Assembly (NCBI GenBank): GCA_018401875.1
Contig: JAGYJZ010000006.1
Location: 116,860-180,859, forward strand
DNA: 64,000 bases
Direction of reading: 5' to 3'
Origin: Salibacteraceae bacterium
Lineage (GTDB): Bacteria; Bacteroidota; Bacteroidia; Flavobacteriales_G; Salibacteraceae
The first letter of the stretch is position 1. Each line of letters opens with the position of its first letter. Shown here piece by piece: positions 54,450 to 63,552 of the stretch. A program made the position numbers and the translations under genes. Below the pieces are notes generated by a model, which was not told where the DNA came from, made no database searches, and worked only from the letters and a program-made list of their open reading frames with translations.

Positions 54450-54737
54450 AATCAATGGTTTATTTGCTTGCGCTAACTCCCTTTGGCGATATAATATTCT
54501 GTTATACCGCATATTTTAGACGAATCATTGGTTTCCGCCTTTAAAACCAAGATCGATGGTGGCGCAATGATGCACGCAGCGCAACAAAGATTTTATTTTA
54601 CGCTAATACTCCATTCAATTGCGCAGTTGTATCTTTAAGCCTTCAAAACAATTCTTCATAGGGTCGACCATGTTTTTTTACAGAGACAGTCTCAATGTTG
54701 CGAATTGAATGAATAACCTAAAATTTTAGCCGCCCAA

Positions 54738-56720
54738 ATGCATTTACCCTTACTACAAGACATTCTTATTTTACTCGGTTTTTCGGTTGTTATCGTTTTT
54801 GCATTGCAAAAATTGAAGCTGCCTTCCATCATCGGTTTTTTGCTTACAGGAGTAATCATTGGTCCGTATGGGTTGAGCCTTATTGAAGCGCTCGAACAAG
54901 TAGAGATACTGTCAGAAATTGGTGTGATTCTGTTGCTGTTTGTGATCGGTATGGAATTGTCGATCAAGCAATTGATATCCATCAAGAAAACAGTACTTAT
55001 CGGAGGGTTTTTGCAGGTTTTTGTCACGATACTTTCGGCAGGATCGGTATATTATTTTTTAGGTAATTCTTGGCCTGAGTCCGTATTTGTAGGCTTTCTT
55101 TTCTCCTTGTCGAGTACAGCCATCGTGCTGAAAACCTTGCAAGATCGGCAGCAGATCACCGCGCCTCATGCGCGAAACGCATTGGGGATATTGATTTTTC
55201 AAGACATCATTGTTGTGCCGATGATGCTCGTTACTCCAATGCTTGGAGGCGAATCCACAGGAATCGCAATGGATATTTTATCGCTGCTGCTCAAGTCGTT
55301 GGTAGTGCTTGCCATTACGTATGTCAGTGCGCGATACATCATCCCGAAGTTGATGCACGCAGTGGCGAAAACTAATAGCAAGGAGCTTTTTTTGTTGGTG
55401 ACGATCACCCTTTGTTTTGCTGTGGCGTTTATTACTTCTGAGGCCGGATTGTCTTTGGCGTTGGGTGCGTTCATCGCAGGCTTGATCATTTCAGAGTCAG
55501 AGTACAGTCATCAAGCAACAAGTATCATTTTACCATTCAGGGAGTTGTTTACGAGCTTCTTTTTCGTTTCTGTAGGAATGCTCCTTGAATTGAGCTTTTT
55601 CATCGTCAATTTTCCAGTCATTCTGCTTTTGGTGTTGGTGGTTTTTGTGGCCAAATCATCCATCGCAGCGCTTGCCGTTACCGTGCTCAGGTACCCCACG
55701 CGCACGGCTCTTTTAACGGGATTGTCTCTTTTTCAAGTGGGTGAATTTGCGTTCATATTATCCAAAGTCGGCATCCAACACAATTTGCTGACGGTGGAAA
55801 CGAACCAATACTTCTTGTCCGTTTCTATTGTATCCATGATCCTTACTCCGTTTGTGATTATTTTCTCCGAGAATATTGCGAATCGATTCATCGGTGTCTC
55901 AAAACGCATTGGCCTTGATAGCACTAAAATTTCAGACAAGGGAAAAGAAGAAGTGCAAAATCACGACTTGGAAAACCACTTGGTGATCATCGGATATGGC
56001 GTCAATGGCAGTAACCTCGCGAAAGCAGCAGCATCTTCCAATATTGCTTATGTGGTGATTGAAATGAACGCTGAAACGGTAAGATTAGAAAAAGCGAAGG
56101 GAGTACCCATAATTTTTGGTGATGCTACCCAAGACCACATTCTTGAAGCAGTTCATCTTTCTAACGCGAGGGCGGTGGTGGTGGCTGTTTCAGATAATTA
56201 TGCCACCAAAACGATCATCAAGAATATCCGCTCTCATTCCGATTCGCTCTACTTGGTTGTTCGCACACGATATGTAAAAGAAACATCCGAATTGATTGCC
56301 CTTGGCGCTGATGAAGTAATACCAGAAGAGTTTGAAACTTCCGTTCAGATTTTTACGCACGTACTCCAGAATTTTTTAGTGCCGGAAGATGACATCGATT
56401 TACTCATCGATAATGTAAGAGCCGATAATTATCAGCTGTTTAAAGGAGATATAAAGCGGAGCAAGAGTCACCTCAACAGCGATTTGTCTGACTTCAATAT
56501 CAATTGCCTGCGCATTACAACAGACAGGAGTAGATTTCTTGGTAAACCGCTCAAAGAGCTGAACCTCAGGGCCGACTTTGGCATTAATGTTTTAGGCATT
56601 AAGAGAAGAAACGAATTGCTTGAAAGCGTTCAACCTGATGAGGTTCTAAAGCAAGGTGACATCATTTACATCCTCGGAGATCAAAGTAAAATTGAGCAAT
56701 TCCATAAACTCATCAAATAG
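54738..56720 (+). CDS. CPA2-type monovalent cation:proton antiporter with RCK domains (KefB/YbaL-like)
   Basis: A 660-residue protein. Residues 1 to about 385 hold around 12 membrane helices of the Na/H-exchanger fold, with LPSIIGFLLTGVIIGPYG, FLFSLSSTAIVLKTLQD and GLSLALGAFIAGLIISES. A TrkA-N/RCK domain begins with HLVIIGYGVNGSNLAKAA (GxGxxG NAD-binding) near residue 415. A TrkA-C domain (DRSRFLGKPLKELNLRADFGINVLGIKRRNE) closes the protein. It exports potassium or sodium against protons under nucleotide control. It is monocistronic. A small hairpin (CACTG, seven bases, CAGTG) lies shortly after its stop. Confidence 0.93.
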   Translation: MHLPLLQDILILLGFSVVIVFALQKLKLPSIIGFLLTGVIIGPYGLSLIEALEQVEILSEIGVILLLFVIGMELSIKQLISIKKTVLIGGFLQVFVTILSAGSVYYFLGNSWPESVFVGFLFSLSSTAIVLKTLQDRQQITAPHARNALGILIFQDIIVVPMMLVTPMLGGESTGIAMDILSLLLKSLVVLAITYVSARYIIPKLMHAVAKTNSKELFLLVTITLCFAVAFITSEAGLSLALGAFIAGLIISESEYSHQATSIILPFRELFTSFFFVSVGMLLELSFFIVNFPVILLLVLVVFVAKSSIAALAVTVLRYPTRTALLTGLSLFQVGEFAFILSKVGIQHNLLTVETNQYFLSVSIVSMILTPFVIIFSENIANRFIGVSKRIGLDSTKISDKGKEEVQNHDLENHLVIIGYGVNGSNLAKAAASSNIAYVVIEMNAETVRLEKAKGVPIIFGDATQDHILEAVHLSNARAVVVAVSDNYATKTIIKNIRSHSDSLYLVVRTRYVKETSELIALGADEVIPEEFETSVQIFTHVLQNFLVPEDDIDLLIDNVRADNYQLFKGDIKRSKSHLNSDLSDFNINCLRITTDRSRFLGKPLKELNLRADFGINVLGIKRRNELLESVQPDEVLKQGDIIYILGDQSKIEQFHKLIK

Positions 56721-56771
56721 CAAGCGAAATGGAAGAAATTGAGCGCTGCACTGACTAAGCCAGTGTATTGA

Positions 56772-59042
56772 TCACTCTTTTTTCGAGGTCCGATTCACCA
56801 CCGCCAATACCATGCGCACTTGTCCATAGCTGTATTTGCCTTTGAACGAATCCACCACAGCACTTATGCCTTTGTCTTCTGCAAGCGCGATGGCTTTTGC
56901 GATTTCCTTGGAAGCTTCTTCGGGCATAAAATGGTTCAGCTCCAATTCGCCATCGCCAATCAATTTAGCCGCGTGTCCTTCTATGGTTGAATTGCTCAAA
57001 CCTCGCTTTTCAGCAATCTGCGCGATGGTCCAATCTTCCTTGAAAAGCGCAAGGCTTACCTTGTAGGTTTCACCCTTTACTTTCTTTCCACCTTCACCGC
57101 TCGACTTTCTCTTGCGTCCCGTTTTTCTGCTCGATGCAGCGGCTTTATCTTCAGCAAAAGCTTCTGATTCACTCAACAATTTTTGTCGGAAAGTTTTTAC
57201 GCGCTGATGCACAGGGCCGTTTTTGTCGATGTCTTTTCCTTCTAATACACACTGTGTAAGGTAATGCACGATGCTCACTTCAGCGTATTTCTTCATCAGG
57301 AGTTGATCAATTTCAAGAAGAAAATTGAAGTAGGTTTTTGTTTTGGTAAACTGCCTCACTTGAGCCATATGCAAGAAAAGTTCAGACAAGCTTTTCTCGA
57401 AGAGCTGGGCGTAGTATGCGCTTCCTTTTTCCATGCGGGTGAGCAGGGGAGCGGCATCGCCTTCTTTTACCAAGCCAAACAATTGGCGTCTGAATTTTTC
57501 GGTGTTTTCTATTTCCGACTTAAACTTCAACTCGATGTTTTGAAGCGCGGTGCGCATGCTTTCATCTTCAAATTCTGTTTTCGAAAATTTGTCGGAATGC
57601 CGTTGACCCAATTGCGCTGTGATGGATGAAAAGTCAAACGCAGATTCGATCAGGTGATAGAGGTAATGGCGCTGGCCGGCATTGAGCAATTCATTTAAAT
57701 CGGTTTGGGTGTCTTTGCGTTTGCTGAAATCGATGACGTGTGCATCGCTCGAAATCACACGCGGATCGATGCGCGTGCCAAGAATTAGGCCGTCTAAACT
57801 GCGGAGGCGCGACAAGGCCACATACACCTGTCCGGGGGCAAAGGCTTTGCCTACATCAATCACAGCTTTGTCAAAGGTTAATCCTTGGCTCTTGTGCACC
57901 GTGATGGCCCACGCCAATTTGATCGGGAACTGCATAAACGTTCCGACCACTTCTTCTTCCAACTCCTTTGATTTTTGATCAACGGTGTATTTTTTATTCT
58001 CCCATTTTTCTTGCCGCAGCACCAAGGCTTCTTTTTCGCCTTGCAGGTCAACCGTTATGGTGATGCCATCGAGGTCGGTGATGGTGGCGAGTTTCCCGTT
58101 GAAGTAGCGCCCTTCGCTGTTGTCATTTTTGATGAACATGACTTGAGCACCCACTTTGAGGCGTAATTCGGTTTCAACCGGATACATCGATTCTGGAAAA
58201 TCGCCATCAATCTCAGCGCTGTAAGTAAAGGCTTTTTTATCGATAGCTTCCAATGCGCTGCGGTTGATTTCGTCAGCACGGTAGTTGTGGGTGGTGAGCG
58301 TCACCACCTCAGGAATAGGATTTTTGTTGACGTTTTCGCGGTAGTGTTTGTTGAGCTCAGCGATGTCTTCAGTAGATGCAATGTTGTTGCGCAGGTTGTT
58401 AAGAATGCGGATGAAGACGTCATCGTGCTGACGGAATATTTTCTCCAGTTCGATGTACACAAATCCACTTTCGCGCAGTGCCAAAGCATCGAAGAAAAAG
58501 GCACTTTGATAGTGGTTGCGCATGATCGACCATTCGTGGTCGCGCACTACGGGTGGCAGTTGATACAAATCACCAATCATCAATACCTGCACCCCACCAA
58601 AAGCTTGTTTGTAATTGCGTTTTGCCGCTTTCAGTCGATAGTCAATGGCGTCTAACACATCGGCCCTGAGCATGCTCACTTCATCGATGATGAGGAGGTC
58701 AATATCGCGCAGCACTTGTTTTCGGGCGGCATTGAGTGGATGTTTCCGCGCGAGGGTGTGTTGCGTAAAAACCCGCGCCCCATCTGAGTGTTCGCCCGAA
58801 GGGTCGTTGACGGGTAAAAATGTGCCCAACGGCAGCAAGAATTGTGAATGGATGGTGACGCCTTTCGCATTCAATGCAGCAATGCCTGTAGGCGCTACGA
58901 TCACAAAGTTTTTGTGGGTTTTTGTGGCGAGGTCACGCAGAAAGGTGGTCTTTCCGGTTCCTGCTTTTCCGGTCAAGAAAATATTGGCGTTGGTGTTATT
59001 TACAAAACGCGCAGCGGTGGTTATAAGCTCGTTTGTTTCCAT
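56772..59042 (-). CDS. PIF1/RecD-like helicase with C-terminal helix-turn-helix
   Basis: A 756-residue SF1B-type helicase. It has Walker A LTGKAGTGKTTFLRDLA near residues 22-38, VIVAPTGIAALNAKGVTIHS (motif Ia), LLIIDEVSMLRADVLD (motif II), VLMIGDLYQLPPV (motif III) and AWAITVHKSQGLTFDKAVIDVG with VYVALSRLR (motifs V-VI). A basic linker (SSRKTGRKRKSSGEGGKK) leads to a winged-helix/HTH segment (WTIAQIAEKRGLSNSTIEGHAAKL). This architecture is common in Bacteroidota and may act on G-quadruplexes or recombination intermediates, as PIF1 does. It is monocistronic. Confidence 0.9.
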   Translation of the reverse strand: METNELITTAARFVNNTNANIFLTGKAGTGKTTFLRDLATKTHKNFVIVAPTGIAALNAKGVTIHSQFLLPLGTFLPVNDPSGEHSDGARVFTQHTLARKHPLNAARKQVLRDIDLLIIDEVSMLRADVLDAIDYRLKAAKRNYKQAFGGVQVLMIGDLYQLPPVVRDHEWSIMRNHYQSAFFFDALALRESGFVYIELEKIFRQHDDVFIRILNNLRNNIASTEDIAELNKHYRENVNKNPIPEVVTLTTHNYRADEINRSALEAIDKKAFTYSAEIDGDFPESMYPVETELRLKVGAQVMFIKNDNSEGRYFNGKLATITDLDGITITVDLQGEKEALVLRQEKWENKKYTVDQKSKELEEEVVGTFMQFPIKLAWAITVHKSQGLTFDKAVIDVGKAFAPGQVYVALSRLRSLDGLILGTRIDPRVISSDAHVIDFSKRKDTQTDLNELLNAGQRHYLYHLIESAFDFSSITAQLGQRHSDKFSKTEFEDESMRTALQNIELKFKSEIENTEKFRRQLFGLVKEGDAAPLLTRMEKGSAYYAQLFEKSLSELFLHMAQVRQFTKTKTYFNFLLEIDQLLMKKYAEVSIVHYLTQCVLEGKDIDKNGPVHQRVKTFRQKLLSESEAFAEDKAAASSRKTGRKRKSSGEGGKKVKGETYKVSLALFKEDWTIAQIAEKRGLSNSTIEGHAAKLIGDGELELNHFMPEEASKEIAKAIALAEDKGISAVVDSFKGKYSYGQVRMVLAVVNRTSKKE

Positions 59043-59094
59043 AGCAAGGCCTAAAGATAATTAGAATTGAGAAAAAATCCCACCCTATAATCGC

Positions 59095-59451
59095 CTAATT
59101 TGTTTTAAACGCAAACTGCACAGAAAGTGCAAGCTCTGCGATCATTAGACCTAAAAACTCACGCGTTCCCTCGATGTATGGTTTGTCATAGACCATTTCA
59201 TCGAAAATTTCGGATTTGTTTTCGCTTTGAAGCCATGTGAAAATATCTGGGATGAGAAAGGCCGCATACACTCCAAGCGCGCTCATCACAACCATCACTG
59301 AAGTTTTATGGTAGAACCCAAAAACACGAGCTAACGCCAAAGCAGCCACTGCACCATACATACTCACCCACATTAGCGGGTCAGGGTCGTTAAGCTGCAG
59401 GTAAGCAAAGGCGATGAATACTAAACCAATGATCGCGTTGGTGGCCTTCAA
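59095..59451 (-). CDS. transmembrane 220 (TMEM220) family protein
   Basis: A 118-residue protein with four hydrophobic segments. The N-terminal FIAFAYLQLNDPDPLMWVSMY is the TMEM220 signature, and REFLGLMIAELAL is near the end. The family spans bacteria and animals and has no known function. It starts 9 bases after the stop of the small gene at 59461-59691, so they are probably co-transcribed with the AlkA-like glycosylase upstream. Confidence 0.85.
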   Translation of the reverse strand: MKATNAIIGLVFIAFAYLQLNDPDPLMWVSMYGAVAALALARVFGFYHKTSVMVVMSALGVYAAFLIPDIFTWLQSENKSEIFDEMVYDKPYIEGTREFLGLMIAELALSVQFAFKTN

Positions 59452-59460
59452 AGCGACAAA

Positions 59461-59691
59461 TTAAAACGGTTCAGCTCCCGAACTCGGACCGAAAGAAGTT
59501 CTGAAAATAGAGTCTTCAGAAACGTCTATTCCTTCTTTTTCATGGTACAACTCTGAAAGGTGCTCAAACACTTCGTCTTGATGGTTTACGAATTGCTTTG
59601 CGATGGTGTGTGAAAGCCCTTTTTTAGAGGGATCGTGTCGGTCGAAAAATTCTTTTAGTTTTTGTTCGAAATCTTCTAAACTTCTGTGCAT
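59461..59691 (-). CDS. small acidic/helical protein of unknown function
   Basis: A 76-residue soluble protein, mostly helical by composition (LEDFEQKLKEFFDRHDPSKKG, TIAKQFVNHQDEVFEHLSELY), with a short polar tail (FGPSSGAEPF). There is no signal peptide and no recognised family. Its placement between a DNA glycosylase gene (77 bases upstream) and TMEM220 (9 bases downstream), all on the minus strand, supports it as a real gene. Confidence 0.6.
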   Translation of the reverse strand: MHRSLEDFEQKLKEFFDRHDPSKKGLSHTIAKQFVNHQDEVFEHLSELYHEKEGIDVSEDSIFRTSFGPSSGAEPF

Positions 59692-59768
59692 AATTCAATT
59701 TTTGTTTGGCAGCCGCAAGGTAACTTTTTTGCCTTTTTGTATCTTTTGAATTGTGATTTCTTAGCACT

Positions 59769-60365
59769 TTATTTCCCGTCTTTCCAGTCCCACAGCACAA
59801 AGCAGGCGTAGCTTCTATACGGTTTCCACTGTTCTGCTAGTGCTTCCAAATCGTTGATCAGGGCGCGTTTCTCACTTTGAACATCATACAAGCTCACCAT
59901 CGCTTTGCGAATCACCAGGTCGTCTACAGGAAACACATCTTGTCGCCCCATTGAGAACATAAGAATCATTTCGGTGGTCCATCGTCCTACGCCTTTTATT
60001 TGCGTGAGGTAGGCGAGTGCTTCGTGGTCGTTGAGGCTGTTTACGTAGGCGTCACTCAAGTCGTGACTGATAGCAAACTGTGCGATGTTTTTGATGTAGT
60101 TCACTTTTTGAAAAGACAGTCCGCAACTTTTGATGTACTCGTCTTCTTTTTCCAGGATGATTTCCGGTTTCGGGTAGTCGTCAAACAATGCCAGGAAGCG
60201 TTTCCAAATCGTAGCGGCAGCTTTTAAACTCAGCTGTTGCTCAACAATCGAGCGCAGCAATGTGAGGTACACATCAGGATGCTGCTGTGGAACCCGCAGC
60301 GGAACCTGCTCAAGCAATGTTTTTAAGTGGCTGTCTTTCCGTAAATGCTGCAGTGCTTCGTCCAT
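59769..60365 (-). CDS. AlkA-like DNA-3-methyladenine glycosylase (HhH-GPD)
   Basis: A 198-residue helix-hairpin-helix base-excision glycosylase with LRSIVEQQLSLKAAATIWKRFL near residues 35-56, the HhH segment YLTQIKGVGRWTTEMILMFSMG near 112-133, and the catalytic Asp in DVFPVDDLVIRKA. It has no N-terminal TBP-like domain and no Fe-S cluster cysteines, so it is the short AlkA/MAG class removing alkylated bases. It is first in a three-gene minus-strand unit. Confidence 0.92.
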   Translation of the reverse strand: MDEALQHLRKDSHLKTLLEQVPLRVPQQHPDVYLTLLRSIVEQQLSLKAAATIWKRFLALFDDYPKPEIILEKEDEYIKSCGLSFQKVNYIKNIAQFAISHDLSDAYVNSLNDHEALAYLTQIKGVGRWTTEMILMFSMGRQDVFPVDDLVIRKAMVSLYDVQSEKRALINDLEALAEQWKPYRSYACFVLWDWKDGK

Positions 60366-60412
60366 TTTATTTCTCTATAGATTGGCACGCAAAGTAGGTT
60401 TACTTTGCCGCC

Positions 60413-60667
60413 ATGAATTTAACTGATTGGATAGGAACAGTTGGGGTGTTTACTTTGTTGTTGGCCTACTTTTTAGTGGCCCTCAATGCGATTGATCCCA
60501 AGGGAATAGTTTACATTTTGCTCAATTTGATCGGAGCGGTGGTGGCCGGAGTTGCTTCTTACTTTTTAAATTATTGGCCGTTCATTACCTTAGAGGGCGC
60601 GTGGACAGCGGTCTCGCTCTATTCATTGGTAGGATATTTTCGCGTGCGCGTCAAGCCTTCTGCATGA
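60413..60667 (+). CDS. CBU_0592-type small membrane protein
   Basis: An 84-residue protein with three hydrophobic segments (IGTVGVFTLLLAYFLVALN, IVYILLNLIGAVVAGVASYFL, EGAWTAVSLYSLVGYF), matching the small family named after CBU_0592. Function unknown. A TTACTTTG stretch ends 5 bases before the ATG and resembles the window's other near-start promoter boxes. It is divergent from the glycosylase gene. Confidence 0.75.
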   Translation: MNLTDWIGTVGVFTLLLAYFLVALNAIDPKGIVYILLNLIGAVVAGVASYFLNYWPFITLEGAWTAVSLYSLVGYFRVRVKPSA

Positions 60668-60747
60668 ATGTGATGCATAAATCAACTCTGCTCATTATCT
60701 TGCGCACCTATTTTGTGTGCAGCTAGACTTTTTTTGGCGGATTACCT

Positions 60748-61386
60748 ATGAAAACCTTTACCCTAATTGTGTTTTTCATTCTTGAATTGTTTTTCATTCA
60801 GCCCACACTGGCCGATTGGAACACGGAGCATTCGAAGCTTACCGATTTCACGGTTTACGGGCAGGACGATCACATAAAAATCACGTGGACCACACTATCG
60901 CGGAACGAAATTGCGAGCTATGAAATTCAACGCAGTCGAGATAATAAAAAGTTTGAAACGTTTAAGGTGATCGATGGTGGAGTGGACGAACCCAAAGCCA
61001 TGGAATATTTTGAGGTGGGTTACGAACCATATTTGGGATGGTCATACTACCGCATAAAGCAAATAGTGGCCAACAACGACAGTGTTTTTTCGGGCATTGC
61101 ACCCGTATTTTATGGCCTCGACCGCATGGAAAAAGGCACCATGATCGTTCCTCTTGACCCCAACAACCCCGCCACCCGATTGGTGAATTTATCTGAATTT
61201 CACGACCAGAAAGTATTGCTCGTATTGCGCAATTACCAAGGCCAAGAAGTGTACGTGAGCGAGCGTTTAAAGCTCATCGATGGTAAGTTGGTGATTTTGG
61301 CTGACGACAAAGTAGCGCAAGGAATCTATGTGGTCGTAGCCAGCACCCGTGATGAACTGATCGGTGTGACGATTATCGCGGAGTAG
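60748..61386 (+). CDS. secreted protein with fibronectin-III-like domain, unknown function
   Basis: A 212-residue protein with a signal peptide (MKTFTLIVFFILELFFIQPTLA). A domain follows with the pattern of Bacteroidota FN3/Ig-like modules (LTDFTVYGQDDHIKITWTTLSRNEIASYEIQRSRDNKKFE, then YEPYLGWSYYRIKQI). The remaining part (DQKVLLVLRNYQGQEVYVSERLKLIDGKLVI, QGIYVVVAST) looks like a type-IX-secretion-style C-terminal sorting sandwich without the terminal Lys-rich motif. No enzymatic motif. Monocistronic. Confidence 0.65.
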   Translation: MKTFTLIVFFILELFFIQPTLADWNTEHSKLTDFTVYGQDDHIKITWTTLSRNEIASYEIQRSRDNKKFETFKVIDGGVDEPKAMEYFEVGYEPYLGWSYYRIKQIVANNDSVFSGIAPVFYGLDRMEKGTMIVPLDPNNPATRLVNLSEFHDQKVLLVLRNYQGQEVYVSERLKLIDGKLVILADDKVAQGIYVVVASTRDELIGVTIIAE

Positions 61387-61432
61387 TTCTCAAGTCCTTG
61401 TAACGTTATTATAAGCCGCATGCTTTATCTTT

Positions 61433-62299
61433 TTACCGCAAATAGTTTCTTTTTTCGGGAATTACACCTCGAACGCCACCAATAACTTCACTAGTATCGT
61501 TCTCATATCTGGGAATTAAATGAATATGAGCATGGTTTATTGTTTGTCCTGCATATTTACCTATGTTGATGCCAACATTAAAATCCGCAACATTGAATTC
61601 TTTGGTTAGTATAGATTTAACTTCATCAACCATGATCCAGCAAGATGTTTTTTCTTTTTGAGAAAGGTCAAAATAATTTTCAATATGCCTTTTAGGGATA
61701 ATCAGGCTATGGCCAGTATTGACTGGATATTTATCATAAAGAGCATACGATGAGGCTGATTCGCAAATGAGCTTCATTTCATTGTTTGGTGAACAAAAGA
61801 TGCAGCTTGAGTTCGTTTTTGCCAACTCGTTTATTTTTCGGTATAGGTATATTTCACAAAAATCATTGAGTAATATAGACTCAAAAGGCAGCGTTACATT
61901 GCATTGAAATGTTGGCTTTTTATGAACCTTATGAATTCTAAATCCTTCTCTAACAATATCTCTTCGAACAGAGAAAAATGCAGAGCCATTTGGTTTCAAC
62001 AGATTTGAAATTTGAATGAGGACCTTTGTTTGAGTTTCTTTATCTATAACATTTAAAACATAAAAGCTGATAATCGTGTCATACTTTTTTTTAGGGTACT
62101 CTGGGAAATAATGCGGGTCGTACTTGTCGCAATTATAACCTAAACTGATTAGATAATCCGCATCAGAACCGAATCCACAACCAAAATCTAAAACATCACC
62201 TTTTAAAAAAGCGTCCTTTAAAAGCCTTCTTAATGGGAACGAGGGTTTGTCTCTTTGAATTGCAGTTAAATGACTGTTATTACCAGACGTCATATCCAC
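61433..62299 (-). CDS. fusion of class I SAM methyltransferase and HIT-family nucleotide hydrolase
   Basis: A 288-residue fusion. Residues about 25-125 are a class I methyltransferase with motif I VLDFGCGFGSD at 36-46 and KKYDTIISFYVLNVID. Residues about 160-280 are a HIT domain with a CIFC zinc knuckle at 166-169, GHSLIIPKRHIENYFDL, and the histidine triad HAHIHLIP (256-263). HIT enzymes cleave nucleotidyl-phosphoramidate or AMP-linked substrates. The gene overlaps the upstream HNH nuclease gene by 20 bases. Both genes are visibly more AT-rich than their neighbours. I know this fusion only as a named protein type of unknown role; defence or RNA/DNA end-processing is my inference. Confidence 0.88.
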   Translation of the reverse strand: MDMTSGNNSHLTAIQRDKPSFPLRRLLKDAFLKGDVLDFGCGFGSDADYLISLGYNCDKYDPHYFPEYPKKKYDTIISFYVLNVIDKETQTKVLIQISNLLKPNGSAFFSVRRDIVREGFRIHKVHKKPTFQCNVTLPFESILLNDFCEIYLYRKINELAKTNSSCIFCSPNNEMKLICESASSYALYDKYPVNTGHSLIIPKRHIENYFDLSQKEKTSCWIMVDEVKSILTKEFNVADFNVGINIGKYAGQTINHAHIHLIPRYENDTSEVIGGVRGVIPEKRNYLR

Positions 62300-63383
62300 G
62301 AATATTAATGAGATAATCGCAATGATTTTTCACTTTTTCCAATAGAAATTCAAACTCGTTTTCGCCTTTTGTGGCATTTAAATTCAGGGTCAATTTGAGC
62401 TGAGAGTCAAAAAGGATTTCATGAGATGATCTTAAGTCACTCCAATATTCAAAGATGCGTTCCTTTGACTGGTGTAATTTTTCATAACTAGGTATTTTAT
62501 CGCTTTTTGTTGAATTCACAACGGGTGAAACAGGTAACAAGTTCCACAAATCGTTATTGTTCATTACAGAGTAAGGTACAAGATGATCTAGGTGATAATC
62601 TGAAATTTTCTTTCCCGTCCACACGCAATAAAGGTTTGACTTTTCTCTGATTTTTTTGAAATGATTTTCTGAGATAGATGTTTGACGACTGTTTGTCGGT
62701 GCTTCATTAAGTTTTGCCAAAATCAACTCTTTCTTAATGCTTTTCTCTGAGGCTTTGAAGGAATATTCTGCCCATTTATTGATGATTGAATCCGTTCCAT
62801 TTATTAAACTTCCTAAAGTGCTAAGCAAATTAAAGTACTCCTCATCAATTGTGAAGTATCCTGATCCAAGGAGCAATTCAAACCTTGATTGACACTTGGA
62901 ATTGAAATTAGGTAGTTTTTCAACTTGATAATACGAATAGTGTGCAGCGCTCATAGAATTCCCGAAATACTTCATGGGCATATTTGCTATAGTCATTCTA
63001 ATTAGTCTAAAGACTTGATTAAACTTTTGTTTGGAAGATGCATCAAACCGGAATTTGGTATAATCATTATAGAAAGTAGAAAATCCTCCCTTTGTTTTGT
63101 AATGATTAATTAAGTCGATTAATGAACTTTCAAATGACAATTGTTTTGACTTACCTGCAATTTGAGGAATGTTATATTCTTCAAAAAGCGGGTAGTAGTA
63201 TAAAATCCATGATTCAACTAGAAACCCAATAGGTGCGATGTATTTTGAACCTGATAGTTCGAAGTGCGCGCGATACGTATTGATTGTATCCACTGTTGCT
63301 CTGAGTAGAGCGAATTTGTAGGTCGAAGATTTACTTTCCCTCTCAATAATTCTGTTTAGCGCTAGAATTTGATCTTGTAACAT
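62280..63383 (-). CDS. HNH endonuclease domain protein
   Basis: A 367-residue protein. Residues 1 to about 245 are a helical region without recognised motifs. Residues 253-300 form an HNH nuclease fold: CVWTGKKISDYHLDHLVPYS (Cys253, His264, Asp266, His267), NDLWNLLPVSPVVNSTKSDK with Asn281, Asn290 and Lys residues. The 'HLDHLVP' pattern is that of HNH/endonuclease-VII-like finger nucleases. It overlaps the methyltransferase-HIT gene by 20 bases and is AT-rich relative to flanking genes, suggesting joint acquisition. A nuclease that restricts foreign nucleic acid is plausible but unproven. Confidence 0.85.
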   Translation of the reverse strand: MLQDQILALNRIIERESKSSTYKFALLRATVDTINTYRAHFELSGSKYIAPIGFLVESWILYYYPLFEEYNIPQIAGKSKQLSFESSLIDLINHYKTKGGFSTFYNDYTKFRFDASSKQKFNQVFRLIRMTIANMPMKYFGNSMSAAHYSYYQVEKLPNFNSKCQSRFELLLGSGYFTIDEEYFNLLSTLGSLINGTDSIINKWAEYSFKASEKSIKKELILAKLNEAPTNSRQTSISENHFKKIREKSNLYCVWTGKKISDYHLDHLVPYSVMNNNDLWNLLPVSPVVNSTKSDKIPSYEKLHQSKERIFEYWSDLRSSHEILFDSQLKLTLNLNATKGENEFEFLLEKVKNHCDYLINIRGYDVW

Positions 63384-63552
63384 GATGAGAATAAAAGAAG
63401 TTTGCGCTTAAAATTAATAAAAAGGACTATCTAGCTGGTCCTATGATTTAGTAGGGTTATTCGATCCTAAGATTTGTGGCTTTTGGGTCGTAGTTTTTGG
63501 TCTACACCACCAATACTCTTATCCCACCACCGTCAATCGATTGAGTGTTAAG

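Noticed and set aside
56725..56765. Hairpin CACTG-N7-CAGTG as a terminator after the antiporter gene.
   Set aside because: The stem is only 5 bases and there is no adjacent T-run in the needed orientation; too weak to list as a terminator.
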